Origin: Peptococcaceae bacterium UBA5752
GTDB lineage: Bacteria > Bacillota > Dehalobacteriia > UBA4068
Length of the DNA stretch: 64,000 bases
Direction: 5' to 3'
Assembly: GCA_002419055.1 (NCBI GenBank)
Contig: DIFI01000009.1
Location: 434,001 to 498,000, forward strand
In this document: one piece after another, positions 31,853 through 40,222 of the stretch
Layout: each line of letters begins with the position of its first letter
Numbering within the stretch: position 1 is the first letter of the stretch
The notes under the pieces: generated by a model
The model's database searches: none
What the model was told of the DNA's origin: nothing
What the model saw: the letters and a program-made list of their open reading frames with translations, nothing else
Made by a program: the position numbers and the translations under genes

Positions 31853-34504
31853 ATGAAGTCATTATCTACTAAAGAAATCCGAACGGCCTATATCAAGTTC
31901 TTTGAATCAAAAGGACATAAACATCTGCCGGGCAGTTCGATAATACCCTATAATGACAATACTCTGCTCTTTACCAATGCCGGTATGGTGCAGTTTAAAA
32001 ATGTCTTTCTTGGACTTGATAAGCCACCGTGCAAGAGAGCCGTTACCATACAGCGTTGCTTACGCGCCGGCGGCAAACACAATGACCTTGAAGCGGTCGG
32101 GCGTACTGCCAGACATCATACCTTCTTTGAGATGCTGGGCAATTTTTCGTTCGGTGATTATTTCAAGCGTGAGGCAATTGCTTATGCTTGGGAGTTTCTA
32201 ACCGAAGTATTGGAAATGCCAAAGGACAAGCTAACAGTTACCGTCTATGAAGATGATGAAGAAGCAGCCGCATTATGGCGTAGTGAAACTGATGTAGCAC
32301 CGGAGAGAATTCTTAAAATCGGCGCCAAAGATAATTTTTGGTCAATGGGGGATACCGGTCCTTGCGGCCCTTGCAGCGAGATTTTCTATGACCGTGGTCC
32401 GGAATTGACCTGTACTGCAGCAGAGTGTGCAGTCGGCAAATGCGACTGCGATCGCTGGATGGAAATATGGAATATCGTTTTTATGCAATACAACCGAGAT
32501 ACCGATGGTAATTTGCACGAATTGACATCCAAAAATATTGATACAGGCATGGGGTTAGAACGTATAGCGTCTGTATTACAACAAAAGTGCAGCAATTATG
32601 ATACAGATATCATCCGCACCGTTTTAGACGGCGTGATTGCTTTAAGCGGCCGCCCCTATAATCCGGACGCTACCGGTATGCCCTTTAGAGTAATTGCCGA
32701 TCATGCTCGAGCCGCAGCTTTTATGATTTCCGATGGCATCGTTCCATCCAATGAGGGTAGGGGGTATGTTTTGCGACGAATCATTCGCCGAGCCGTACGT
32801 TACGGTATGTCGCTAGGGTTAAACCGCCCATTCTTATATCAACTGTTTGGATTTGTACGCGATTCACTTAGTGATTTTTACCCACAGCTAATTAGCGAGG
32901 AAAAAAACATTATTGCGGCAATCAAAGCCGAGGAGGAATGTTTTCATACCACGTTGGCTAGTGGGATTACAGTTGCTTCCACGATTATTGATCAAACAAA
33001 ACAATCCGGTAAGAGTACTATTTCCGGCAATGATGCTTTTACTCTTTATGATACCTACGGTTTTCCGCTTGATTTGACTAAGGATATTGCCGATGAGAAC
33101 GGTTTGACAGTTGATGAACCGGGTTTCACTAAGGCTATGGAAGAACAGCGTCAGCGTGCCCGTGCTTCGCGAAAAAATAAGGGCGGCGACGACCTTGCTG
33201 CTATCGCTGTATTACTTGCCGATCAACAATCAAGTGTTTTCTGTGGCTACGATGTTTTAGCTGCAGATGCAGATATAAAAGCTATTGTTGTTGACGGAAA
33301 TTTAAAACCCAGGGCAATAAGCGGCGACCAGGGCTATCTGGTACTTGACCGTACGCCTTTTTATGCGGAAAGCGGCGGTCAAATTGGCGATAGCGGCATT
33401 ATCAGCACTAATAGTGGTAAAGCCCAAATCAATGATGCTCTTAAACTGCCAAACGGCGCTTTTCTTCACAAATTCCAGCTTAAGTTAGGTGAGCTTTTAG
33501 TTGGCGAGACAGTTTCTGTAGATGTTGATACTGTTAGAAGGCATGCCATAACCCGTAACCATACGGCAACTCATTTATTGCATCAGGCCCTCCGCGCAGA
33601 GCTTGGTGATTCGGTGCGCCAGGCCGGTTCTTTTGTCGGCGATAAATCGCTACGCTTCGATTTCACCTATCAATCACAGCTAACTGCCGGGCAAATTACT
33701 GCCGTTGAAGAAGCGGTAAACCGCGAGATTTTAGCTAATTTACCTGTTATAATTAAAGAGTTGCCCATTGAAGAGGCCAAAAAAACCGGCGCCATCGCCT
33801 TTTTTGGTGACAAATACGGCGATATCGTTCGTGTTGTTTCTGTCGGTGATTACAGCGTCGAGTTTTGCGGCGGCTGCCATTGCCAATTAAGCGGGGAGAT
33901 TGGCTTATTTAAAATATTAAGTGAGAGCGGCATTGGCTCCGGCCTGCGCCGAATTGAAGCAGTTAGCGGTGAAAATGCACTTGATTATTATCACAGACGT
34001 GACAACCTTATTTTAGAAATTTCCCACATGCTAAAATGTTCACCCGAAGATACACCTGTTCGTTTAGAATCAATTTTAGCCGAGCAGCGCGCACTAGAAA
34101 AAGAATTGGAAAAGCTTCAAAACAGTATTAATAAAGCAAAAGCATCTTCATTTGATGATGACGCTTTTACTCTTGGTGGCATTAATGTTTTAATTAAGCA
34201 GATAGATGCTGCAGATATCAATACTCTGCGCAGCTTTATGGATATGGCTCGTGACAAGAGTTCTGCTTATGCCGTAGTTTTAGCTGCGGTTATAGGTGAA
34301 AAAGTTAGCATAGTTGCCGGCATGTCGGATGCGGCGCAAGCAAAAGGATTACATGCAGGTGAAATTGTCAAAACAGCCGCAGCTGCTTGCGGCGGTAATG
34401 GCGGCGGCAAAGCCGATATGGCCCAGGCTGGCGGCAAAGACATTTCGCAGATAGAACAAACGCTTAAACAGGCAGAACAGCTGATAAGAAGCAAATTATC
34501 CTAA
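31853..34504 (+). CDS. alaS: Alanyl-tRNA synthetase
   Basis: Charges tRNA-Ala and edits Ser/Gly. 883 residues, full length. N-terminal class II core with LFTNAGMVQFKNVFLG and GNFSFGDYFK, the editing-site NHTATHLLHQ near residue 569, FCGGCHCQLSGEIG near 670 (the usual CGGTH has Cys for Thr), and the C-terminal DHHA1/oligomerisation tail with ACGGNGGGKADMAQAGG. ATG follows AAGGAGAATAGTTCA. It is followed by ireB and ruvX, as in many Firmicutes. Confidence 0.97.
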   Translation: MKSLSTKEIRTAYIKFFESKGHKHLPGSSIIPYNDNTLLFTNAGMVQFKNVFLGLDKPPCKRAVTIQRCLRAGGKHNDLEAVGRTARHHTFFEMLGNFSFGDYFKREAIAYAWEFLTEVLEMPKDKLTVTVYEDDEEAAALWRSETDVAPERILKIGAKDNFWSMGDTGPCGPCSEIFYDRGPELTCTAAECAVGKCDCDRWMEIWNIVFMQYNRDTDGNLHELTSKNIDTGMGLERIASVLQQKCSNYDTDIIRTVLDGVIALSGRPYNPDATGMPFRVIADHARAAAFMISDGIVPSNEGRGYVLRRIIRRAVRYGMSLGLNRPFLYQLFGFVRDSLSDFYPQLISEEKNIIAAIKAEEECFHTTLASGITVASTIIDQTKQSGKSTISGNDAFTLYDTYGFPLDLTKDIADENGLTVDEPGFTKAMEEQRQRARASRKNKGGDDLAAIAVLLADQQSSVFCGYDVLAADADIKAIVVDGNLKPRAISGDQGYLVLDRTPFYAESGGQIGDSGIISTNSGKAQINDALKLPNGAFLHKFQLKLGELLVGETVSVDVDTVRRHAITRNHTATHLLHQALRAELGDSVRQAGSFVGDKSLRFDFTYQSQLTAGQITAVEEAVNREILANLPVIIKELPIEEAKKTGAIAFFGDKYGDIVRVVSVGDYSVEFCGGCHCQLSGEIGLFKILSESGIGSGLRRIEAVSGENALDYYHRRDNLILEISHMLKCSPEDTPVRLESILAEQRALEKELEKLQNSINKAKASSFDDDAFTLGGINVLIKQIDAADINTLRSFMDMARDKSSAYAVVLAAVIGEKVSIVAGMSDAAQAKGLHAGEIVKTAAAACGGNGGGKADMAQAGGKDISQIEQTLKQAEQLIRSKLS

Positions 34505-34573
34505 TATATTTTTGCAGGAATTAATAGTTTTATCAAGAAATTATAACAGTAATAATTATGTATGGAGGCTCTT

Positions 34574-34840
34574 ATGGATAACAAGCCGTCAATTGAACAA
34601 ACGATGAGCTTTAATGTACGCGGCGACGAGGAGCTTAATCCGCAAGATGTGATATATTTGGTTTATGCAGCATTGCGGGAGAAGGGTTATAATCCCATCA
34701 ATCAGCTCGTTGGCTATCTAATTTCTGGTGATCCGGCATATATTACCAGCTATAATCAAGCTCGTAGCTTGATTCGCCGTGTTGAACGTGATGATCTAAT
34801 TGAAGAGCTCGTTTCATATTATGTTAAAGATATTAAATAG
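34574..34840 (+). CDS. ireB: IreB family regulatory phosphoprotein (DUF965)
   Basis: 88 residues. Small cytoplasmic protein; in Enterococcus, IreB is phosphorylated by the Ser/Thr kinase IreK and affects cephalosporin resistance. Here the family pattern is complete: TMSFNVRGDEE, VYAALREKGYNPINQLVGYLISGDPAYITSYN (read in parts) and a C-terminal LIEELVSYYV. Thr in the ETMxF-like segment QTMSF is the usual phosphosite region. ATG 34574 follows GGAGG; the ATG at 34562 overlaps that site. Normal neighbour of alaS. Confidence 0.93.
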   Translation: MDNKPSIEQTMSFNVRGDEELNPQDVIYLVYAALREKGYNPINQLVGYLISGDPAYITSYNQARSLIRRVERDDLIEELVSYYVKDIK

Positions 34841-34855
34841 TCCGGAGGTACTTTT

Positions 34856-35803
34856 TTGCAATACTACAAACTGGGAAAAAGCGGTTACAATGTATCACGT
34901 ATCTGCTTTGGTACTTTAACTATAGGACCTTTGTGCGCCAACCTGTCATTAGAGGCTGGCGCTTCATTGATTAAAGAGGCAGTGGATCTGGGCATAAACT
35001 TCTTTGATACCGCGCAGCAATACCGGACATATCCCTATCTCCGTAAGGCACTATTCGGCATTGGGGAAGATGTTATTATTGCCAGTAAAACTTTAGCTAC
35101 AAATTATGATGAAGCGGCTTATGATATTGAGGAAGCGCGCATCGGCCTGGCGCGGGATAAAATAGATATTTTTCTTTTGCATGAACAACGTAACATACAG
35201 GAATTACATGCAAATCTTCCGGCCCTTGAAGCTTTATTGGATGCCAAGCAAAACGGTGTAATTGGCGCGGTTGGCATATCAACTCATAGCTCTGCTGTAG
35301 CGGCCGCGGTTGCTGTGATGTCTGAGATTGATATTTTGTTTGCTTTAGTAAACATAGCCGGTATCGGCATCAACGATGGCAGCCTAGAGGATATGGAGGC
35401 CGCCTGTATTGCCGCCAAAAAGCAGAATATCGGCGTTTACGGCATGAAGGCTATCGGTGGCGGAGCGTTGATGCACCAGGCTAAATCAGCCCTTAATTGG
35501 GCATATAGCCGCCTATATCTTGATTCAGTGGCAGTAGGTATTAAGGATCATGCCGAACTAGTAACCAATATTGCTTGGTGCGAGGGCAGAGAAGCAACAG
35601 AGTCTTCCAAAATCGAACTATACAACCGGCAGATGGTATTTGATAAGGATCCAGTCTGTCATGGCTGCGGTAGTTGTGTTGCCCGTTGCCCGCAGGGTGC
35701 CATTAAGCTGATCAATGGCATGTGCCAATGGCAAAAGCAAAAATGCTTATATTGCGGCTATTGTATTGCGGCCTGTCCTTGGTTTTGTATTTCGTTTTGT
35801 TAA
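34856..35803 (+). CDS. Second aldo/keto reductase with 2x[4Fe-4S] ferredoxin domain
   Basis: 315 residues, close paralogue of 982-1935. Shared blocks are CFGTLTIGPLCANL, GINFFDTAQQYRTYPYL (catalytic Asp and Tyr), ASKT (Lys) and LLHEQRN (His). C-terminal cysteines form CHGCGSCVARC and CLYCGYCIAAC, two CxxCxxCxxxC clusters. TTG start after CCGGAGGTAC. It is inserted between ireB and ruvX, which are adjacent in most Firmicutes, and is separated from them by 15 and 10 bases, so it is probably part of the alaS transcript. Substrate unknown. Confidence 0.9.
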   Translation: MQYYKLGKSGYNVSRICFGTLTIGPLCANLSLEAGASLIKEAVDLGINFFDTAQQYRTYPYLRKALFGIGEDVIIASKTLATNYDEAAYDIEEARIGLARDKIDIFLLHEQRNIQELHANLPALEALLDAKQNGVIGAVGISTHSSAVAAAVAVMSEIDILFALVNIAGIGINDGSLEDMEAACIAAKKQNIGVYGMKAIGGGALMHQAKSALNWAYSRLYLDSVAVGIKDHAELVTNIAWCEGREATESSKIELYNRQMVFDKDPVCHGCGSCVARCPQGAIKLINGMCQWQKQKCLYCGYCIAACPWFCISFC

Positions 35804-35813
35804 AGGAGAGAAT

Positions 35814-36224
35814 ATGAGAATAATAGGCCTTGATGTAGGCAGCAAAACTATCGGCGTCGCGGTCAGCGATGCTTTAGGCTGGACAGCTCAAGGGATTACT
35901 ACTATCAAACGCCGCAATCTTGAGTATGATCTGCAGCAGTTACAGCAGATCATCGATCAATATGAGATTGGCTCTGCCGTAGTTGGCCTGCCTTTAAACA
36001 TGAATGGCAGTCGCGGTGAATCAGCCCAAAACGCTGAAGATTTGGGAAAAGCGTTGTCTAAAAGTGCAAATCTTGATATCTATTATCAAGATGAGCGGTT
36101 GACAACAGTAGCCGCTCAGCGGTTATTGATCGAAGGCGATGTGTCACGCCGTAAGCGTAAAGATGTAATTGACAAAGTAGCAGCTACATTGATACTTCAA
36201 TGTTATCTTGATCGACGAAAATGA
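35814..36224 (+). CDS. ruvX: Holliday junction resolvase-like RuvX/YqgF
   Basis: 136 residues, RNase H-fold nuclease implicated in 16S/pre-rRNA maturation or junction resolution. Motifs: IGLDVGSKTIGVAVSD at the N-terminus (first catalytic Asp), VVGLPLNMNG near residue 60, YYQDERLTTVAAQ near 96 (Glu) and RRKRKDVIDKVAA near 118 (Asp). ATG 35814 follows AAAGGAGAGAAT; the open frame extends back into the aldo/keto reductase gene but that is not coding. Confidence 0.95.
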   Translation: MRIIGLDVGSKTIGVAVSDALGWTAQGITTIKRRNLEYDLQQLQQIIDQYEIGSAVVGLPLNMNGSRGESAQNAEDLGKALSKSANLDIYYQDERLTTVAAQRLLIEGDVSRRKRKDVIDKVAATLILQCYLDRRK

Positions 36225-36274
36225 ATAATTAAAAAATTCAATATATAATCATAAATTAGATACTATTTAGAAAA

Positions 36275-36304
36275 TTGACAAACACTATATTATTAATCTA
36301 TACT
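36275..36304 (+). promoter_or_regulatory. Consensus promoter of the DUF1292 gene
   Basis: Perfect TTGACA (36275-36280), 18 bases, TATACT (36299-36304). A 10-bp inverted repeat begins at its last base (36304-36313) and its other arm (36338-36347) covers the GTG start codon. Confidence 0.75.
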
Positions 36305-36343
36305 CACATTAATAATATAATTTGTTCTAAAGGGGTGATTAAT

Positions 36344-36637
36344 GTGAATGAAGATCTTATTACTTTAATTGATGAAGAAGGTGTTGAACATCAATTTGAA
36401 GTCGAGACTCTGCTTGAAGTCAGTGATGAGAAATATGCTGTTTTGATCCCGATGGATGAAGAATACACAGATACAAATGAAGCAATTATTATGCGCTTTG
36501 GTGTTGATGAACAAGGTGAAGAAATTCTTATTGATGTTGATAGCGATGAAGAGTGGGATAGAGTTGCGGATGCCTACGATGAGTATGTAAATAGTCTAGA
36601 ACAGGATGAAGAAAAATTAGAGGATGAAGATTTTTAA
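36344..36637 (+). CDS. DUF1292 acidic protein (YrzB type)
   Basis: 97 residues, strongly acidic, function unknown. The family core ITLIDEEGVEHQFEVE is at the start, then YAVLIPMDEEYTD, FGVDEQGEEILIDVDSDEEW, and an acidic tail. Regular partner of alaS-ireB-ruvX in Firmicutes, but here it has its own strong promoter. GTG start 6 bases after AAGGGGTG; the frame extends to 36275, inside the promoter, and is rejected. Confidence 0.88.
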   Translation: MNEDLITLIDEEGVEHQFEVETLLEVSDEKYAVLIPMDEEYTDTNEAIIMRFGVDEQGEEILIDVDSDEEWDRVADAYDEYVNSLEQDEEKLEDEDF

Positions 36638-36748
36638 AATTTCTAAAGCGAATATTTCTTTAAAATTTTAATAATGCATTAGGACTTCGATATATTTTTT
36701 AATTTAATTGTCCATTAAATTTGTTGCCTATAATATGAATTATAATAG

Positions 36749-36786
36749 AAAGGGCAGGCAACATGTTTTAATGCTGTCTGCCCTTT
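36749..36786. terminator. Bidirectional terminator-like hairpin
   Basis: AAGGGCAGGCA and TGTCTGCCCTT form an 11-bp stem (one G-T) between the DUF1292 gene and the oppositely oriented tRNA-Arg. The T tail is short on both strands. Confidence 0.6.
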
Positions 36787-36818
36787 AGATAGGCCAAAGA
36801 ATATCTACTGGTAAATTT

Positions 36819-36893
36819 TGGTACGCCCGATAGGAATTGAACCTACGCTTTCGGCTCCGGAGGCCGACGCTCTATCCACTGAGCTACGGGCGC
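36819..36893 (-). tRNA. tRNA-Arg (anticodon CCG)
   Basis: 75 bases on the reverse strand form a cloverleaf: acceptor GCGCCCG with CGGGCGT (a G-T first pair), D arm GCTCAGTGGATAGAGC, anticodon stem TCGGC/GCCGA with loop CTCCGGA (anticodon CCG, reads CGG), T arm GTAGGTTCAATTCCTAT, and an encoded ACCA end. It has its own promoter on the minus strand. Confidence 0.96.
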
Positions 36894-36910
36894 ATATATT
36901 ACAGTTATTA

Positions 36911-36939
36911 ATTTTAATCCATTTTATTATTTAAGTCAA
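36911..36939 (-). promoter_or_regulatory. Promoter of tRNA-Arg
   Basis: Reverse-strand TTGACT (36934-36939), 17 bases, TAAAAT (36911-36916), about 18 bases before the tRNA. The remaining AT-rich stretch up to 37116 shows no convincing element apart from a weak TTGTGC/TTATAT pair before mce. Confidence 0.6.
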
Positions 36940-37116
36940 TTAAATAATTTTAAGTATTATAACTGAATATTCAAATATTATTAATAATTTTTTAATTGCC
37001 TTTATCAAATCTTTGTGGTAGTCTGTTATGTGAGTTATCTATATCTACTTATTGTGCTTTCAGTATTATAAATATTATATATATTGTTATTATATTAACA
37101 GGTGAGGTGATTACTA

Positions 37117-37524
37117 ATGACAGATATTAAAAAGATTGACCACATCGGTATTGCGGTCGAAAGTATTGAGAAAGCGGCTGAGTTTTGGGAAAAAACTCTC
37201 GGACTCAAAATCGTTGCCACTGAAGAGGTTGTTGAGCAGAAGGTAATAACTGCTTTTATTCCTAACGGTGATAGCGAGATTGAATTACTTCAATCTACCG
37301 CTGCGGATGGTCCAATTGCCAAGTTTATTGAAGCCAAAGGCCAGGGTATTCAACATATTGCATTAAGAGTGGACGATATTGAAGCAACATTGGCTCAATT
37401 AAAGGCAGATGGAGTAAGATTGATCGATGAAACGCCAAGACGTGGTGCAGGCGGCGCAAAAATTGCCTTCTTGCATCCCAAAGCGACCGGCGGCGTTCTT
37501 TTAGAATTGTGTCAAAGGGATTAA
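37117..37524 (+). CDS. mce: Methylmalonyl-CoA epimerase
   Basis: Interconverts (R)- and (S)-methylmalonyl-CoA, feeding the decarboxylase downstream. 135 residues, vicinal-oxygen-chelate fold. Metal ligands are in IDHIGIAVES (His near 9), GQGIQHIALRVDD (His near 85) and the C-terminal GGVLLELCQ (Glu). ATG follows GGTGAGGTGATTACTA. First gene of the mmd operon, 37 bases before mmdA. Confidence 0.96.
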   Translation: MTDIKKIDHIGIAVESIEKAAEFWEKTLGLKIVATEEVVEQKVITAFIPNGDSEIELLQSTAADGPIAKFIEAKGQGIQHIALRVDDIEATLAQLKADGVRLIDETPRRGAGGAKIAFLHPKATGGVLLELCQRD

Positions 37525-37561
37525 CTAATCATGTTTTATAGAAAGATTGGGAGGTATGCAG

Positions 37562-39109
37562 ATGTCGAATGATTCTAAGATGGAGCTCCTTGCTTCCAAA
37601 CGTGAAGCAGTAATTAAAGGCGGCGGGGACAAGAAGATTGAAAAACAACATAAGTCGGGCAAAATGACCGCACGCGAGCGGATTGCCGCTTTATTGGATG
37701 AAGGGAGTTTCGTTGAGCTCGATCAATTCGTAATTCATCGTGGCACTGAGTTTGGCATGGCCGGATTAAGTGCACCCGGTGAAGGTGTTGTAACTGGTTA
37801 TGGTACCATGGATGGTCGTTTGGTCTATGTCTTTTCTCAGGATTTTACCGTTTTAGGTGGTTCTTTGGGCGAAATGCATGCGGCCAAAATTTGCAAAGTT
37901 ATGGATTTAGCGCTTAAAGTCGGCGCACCGTTAATCGGTATTAACGATTCCGGTGGTGCTCGTATTCAAGAAGGCGTTGACGCTTTGAATGGTTATGGCG
38001 AAATTTTTAAGCTCAATACAATATCATCGGGGGTTATCCCTCAAATTTCGGTAATTATGGGGCCGTGTGCCGGCGGCGCGGTTTATTCTCCCGCGTTAAC
38101 CGACTTCGTGTTTATGGTTGATAAATCAAATATGTTTATTACCGGCCCGCAGGTTATTAAGGCAGTTACCGGTGAAGAAGTATCCGCTGAAGAGTTAGGC
38201 GGCGCGATGTCCCACAACCGTACCAGCGGTAATGCTCATTTCTTTGCCAAAAATGAAGATGAATGCATCGCACAAATCAAACAATTGATGAGCTTTTTAC
38301 CCGGAAACAATCTTGAAGGCGCTCCTGTCTTTCCCACTGATGATCCGGCAGAACGTATGGATGAAATCTTAAGAGATATTATTCCGGAAAATCCCAATCA
38401 AGCATATAATATGCTTGATGTAATCAAAGCTTTAGCCGATAATAATGATTTCTTTGAAGTCCAACCCCATTGGTCATTAAATATCATTACTGGCTTTATC
38501 CGATTGAATGGCATGAGCGTTGGTGTCATTGCTAACCAGCCAAAAGCTTTGGCAGGCTGCCTTGATATCAATGCCTCAGATAAAGCTGGACGCTTTATCC
38601 GCTTCTGCGATGCTTTTGGTATTCCGATGTTAACTATTGTTGACACTCCAGGATACCTGCCCGGTGTTGCGCAGGAGCATGGCGGTATCATCCGTCACGG
38701 TGCCAAATTACTTTACGCCTATTCTGAAGCTACTGTACCGAAACTAACATTAATTACCCGTAAAGCTTACGGTGGCGCTTATTTGGCCATGTGCGCTAAG
38801 AGCCTTGGCGCTGACACGGTCATTGCCTGGCCGACTGCTCAGATTGCTGTTATGGGCGCGCAGGGTGCTGCTAATATCGTTTTCCGTAAAGAAATTGAAG
38901 CTTCTGATGACCCGCAAGCCAAGAGACAAGAAAAGATTGACGAATATGATGAGAAATTCTCCAATCCCTACTGTGCAGCTGCCCGCGGCTTTGTTGATCA
39001 AATCATTGAGCCGGAGCAGACCAGATATTATCTGATCAAGTCTTTGGATACATTAGTCAGTAAGCAAGAAACACGTCCTGGCAAAAAACACGGTAATGTT
39101 CCGCTGTAG
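37562..39109 (+). CDS. mmdA: Methylmalonyl-CoA decarboxylase alpha subunit (carboxyltransferase)
   Basis: Transfers the carboxyl of methylmalonyl-CoA to biotin on MmdC. 515 residues, as in Veillonella-type MmdA. Carboxyltransferase blocks are KMTARERIAALLDEGSF, NDSGGARIQEGVDAL near residue 130, GPCAGGAVYSPALTDF near 168, and in the second half DTPGYLPGVAQEHGGIIRHG and KAYGGAYLAM. ATG 37562 lies 7 bases after GGGAGG; upstream in-frame starts at 37547 and 37556 overlap that site. Propionyl-CoA carboxylase beta chains look similar, but the mmdD/C/B partners decide the call. Confidence 0.96.
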   Translation: MSNDSKMELLASKREAVIKGGGDKKIEKQHKSGKMTARERIAALLDEGSFVELDQFVIHRGTEFGMAGLSAPGEGVVTGYGTMDGRLVYVFSQDFTVLGGSLGEMHAAKICKVMDLALKVGAPLIGINDSGGARIQEGVDALNGYGEIFKLNTISSGVIPQISVIMGPCAGGAVYSPALTDFVFMVDKSNMFITGPQVIKAVTGEEVSAEELGGAMSHNRTSGNAHFFAKNEDECIAQIKQLMSFLPGNNLEGAPVFPTDDPAERMDEILRDIIPENPNQAYNMLDVIKALADNNDFFEVQPHWSLNIITGFIRLNGMSVGVIANQPKALAGCLDINASDKAGRFIRFCDAFGIPMLTIVDTPGYLPGVAQEHGGIIRHGAKLLYAYSEATVPKLTLITRKAYGGAYLAMCAKSLGADTVIAWPTAQIAVMGAQGAANIVFRKEIEASDDPQAKRQEKIDEYDEKFSNPYCAAARGFVDQIIEPEQTRYYLIKSLDTLVSKQETRPGKKHGNVPL

Positions 39110-39131
39110 TTTGTAATTGGAGGGAAAAATT

Positions 39132-39506
39132 ATGCATTGGACAGAAATAGGACTTACTACTACTGTAATTGGTATGGGCGTTGTATTTTCAGTATTAATT
39201 TTTTTGTCTTTTGTTACCTGGTTATTAGTAAAGATTGTTGATGATAGCAGCGTAAACAAAAAGCCAAAATCCGATACCAATTTTACTCCATCTCAGGAAA
39301 TAGCTGTTGCTTCAGTTCCTGCCGCTAAAATAGATGATGGAATTGACGCTAAAACTGTTGCTATTATTATGGCCGCAGTAACGGCTGCTAGCGGAGTTGT
39401 ACAAAATAACCTTAAATTTACTGCTATCCGCAGAAGCAATGCTTATCACAGTGACTGGGCAGATCATGGTACTCATGCAATAATTAATTCCAGACAATCT
39501 TTCTAA
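39132..39506 (+). CDS. mmdD: Methylmalonyl-CoA decarboxylase delta subunit
   Basis: OadG-like anchor holding the alpha and beta subunits of the sodium pump. 124 residues: a membrane helix at about 9-34 (TVIGMGVVFSVLIFLSFVTW), a polar linker, then a C-terminal domain from KTVAIIMAAVTAASG to the end that is nearly identical to the whole C-terminus of the next gene. ATG 39132 follows GGAGGGAAAAATT; a TTG at 39117 precedes that site. Confidence 0.92.
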   Translation: MHWTEIGLTTTVIGMGVVFSVLIFLSFVTWLLVKIVDDSSVNKKPKSDTNFTPSQEIAVASVPAAKIDDGIDAKTVAIIMAAVTAASGVVQNNLKFTAIRRSNAYHSDWADHGTHAIINSRQSF

Positions 39507-39731
39507 TTAAACAGGAGAAATTAATTATGAAAAAAAATAAAGAACCAAAGTCTGGCGCTACCGATAATCAGTCTCCTGCGGCGTTTGTTACTGCTCTTGC
39601 CGATGATATTGATAAAGGCATTGACTGCAAAACTGTTGCAATTATAATGGCTGCGGTTTCGGCTGCCTGTGGAGTTATTCAAAGTAATCTTAAATTCACG
39701 GCAATCCGCAGAAGCAATGCTTATCACAGTG
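39426..39731 (+). repeat. Direct repeat shared by mmdD and mmdE 3' ends
   Basis: A run of 28 identical bases occurs at 39426-39453 and 39704-39731, inside longer, less perfect similarity covering the last ~50 codons of both genes. This indicates tandem duplication or gene conversion. Confidence 0.85.
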
Positions 39732-39784
39732 TTTGGGCAGACAGAGGTACCCATGCAATTATTAATTCAAGACAATCATTTTAA
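39527..39784 (+). CDS. mmdE: Methylmalonyl-CoA decarboxylase epsilon subunit
   Basis: 85 residues without the N-terminal membrane helix of MmdD but with the same C-terminal domain (KTVAIIMAAVSAACGVIQ, then FTAIRRSNAYHS and GTHAIINSRQSF). The Veillonella enzyme has a small epsilon chain related to the C-terminus of delta; this one is longer, with a polar N-terminal extension of about 30 residues. It stabilises the complex in Veillonella (established there; inferred here). ATG follows CAGGAGAAATTAATT. Confidence 0.9.
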   Translation: MKKNKEPKSGATDNQSPAAFVTALADDIDKGIDCKTVAIIMAAVSAACGVIQSNLKFTAIRRSNAYHSVWADRGTHAIINSRQSF

Positions 39785-39806
39785 TTAAATAGGAGGATAA
39801 TAAATT

Positions 39807-40193
39807 ATGAAAAAATACAATGTTACCGTTAATGGTGAACCTTATGTTGTAGAAGTTGAAGAAATAGGCGGATCTGCCGCTCATGCCGCAGCTCCCGCTC
39901 CTGTTGTTTCCGCTGCTGCCGCTGCGGCTCCTGCTGCCGCTCCTGCTCCTGCCAAGACTGCTGCTCCTGCTGCTGCCGGCAACGGAACTCCTGTTCCGAG
40001 CCCTCTGCCCGGTACAATATTAAAAATTAATGTCAGCGTTGGACAGGCCGTAAAAGCCGGTGATATTTTACTCGTATTAGAAGCGATGAAAATGGAGAAT
40101 GATATTTCTGCACCTTGCGATGGTACCGTCAGTGCGATCAATGTTTCTGTCGGTTCTACCGTTCAAACCGGCGATGTCCTAGTCTCCCTGTAA
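39807..40193 (+). CDS. mmdC: Methylmalonyl-CoA decarboxylase biotin carrier subunit
   Basis: Carries the carboxyl group on biotin between MmdA and MmdB. 128 residues: a short N-terminal fold (MKKYNVTVNGEPYVVEVEE), an Ala/Pro-rich flexible linker at about 28-68, and a biotinyl domain with LVLEAMKMEND, the Lys of AMKM being the biotin site. ATG follows AGGAGGATAATAAATT. Low-complexity linker DNA makes false ORFs on the other strand. Confidence 0.96.
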   Translation: MKKYNVTVNGEPYVVEVEEIGGSAAHAAAPAPVVSAAAAAAPAAAPAPAKTAAPAAAGNGTPVPSPLPGTILKINVSVGQAVKAGDILLVLEAMKMENDISAPCDGTVSAINVSVGSTVQTGDVLVSL

Positions 40194-40222
40194 TAAGAGG
40201 AGAAAAAAGGGAGGAGTATTAT

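Noticed and set aside
34562..34573. Upstream ATG of ireB
   Set aside because: It overlaps the GGAGG that serves the ATG at 34574.
39829..40141. Gln-rich and Ala-rich minus-strand ORFs
   Set aside because: Shadow of the low-complexity Ala/Pro linker of mmdC.
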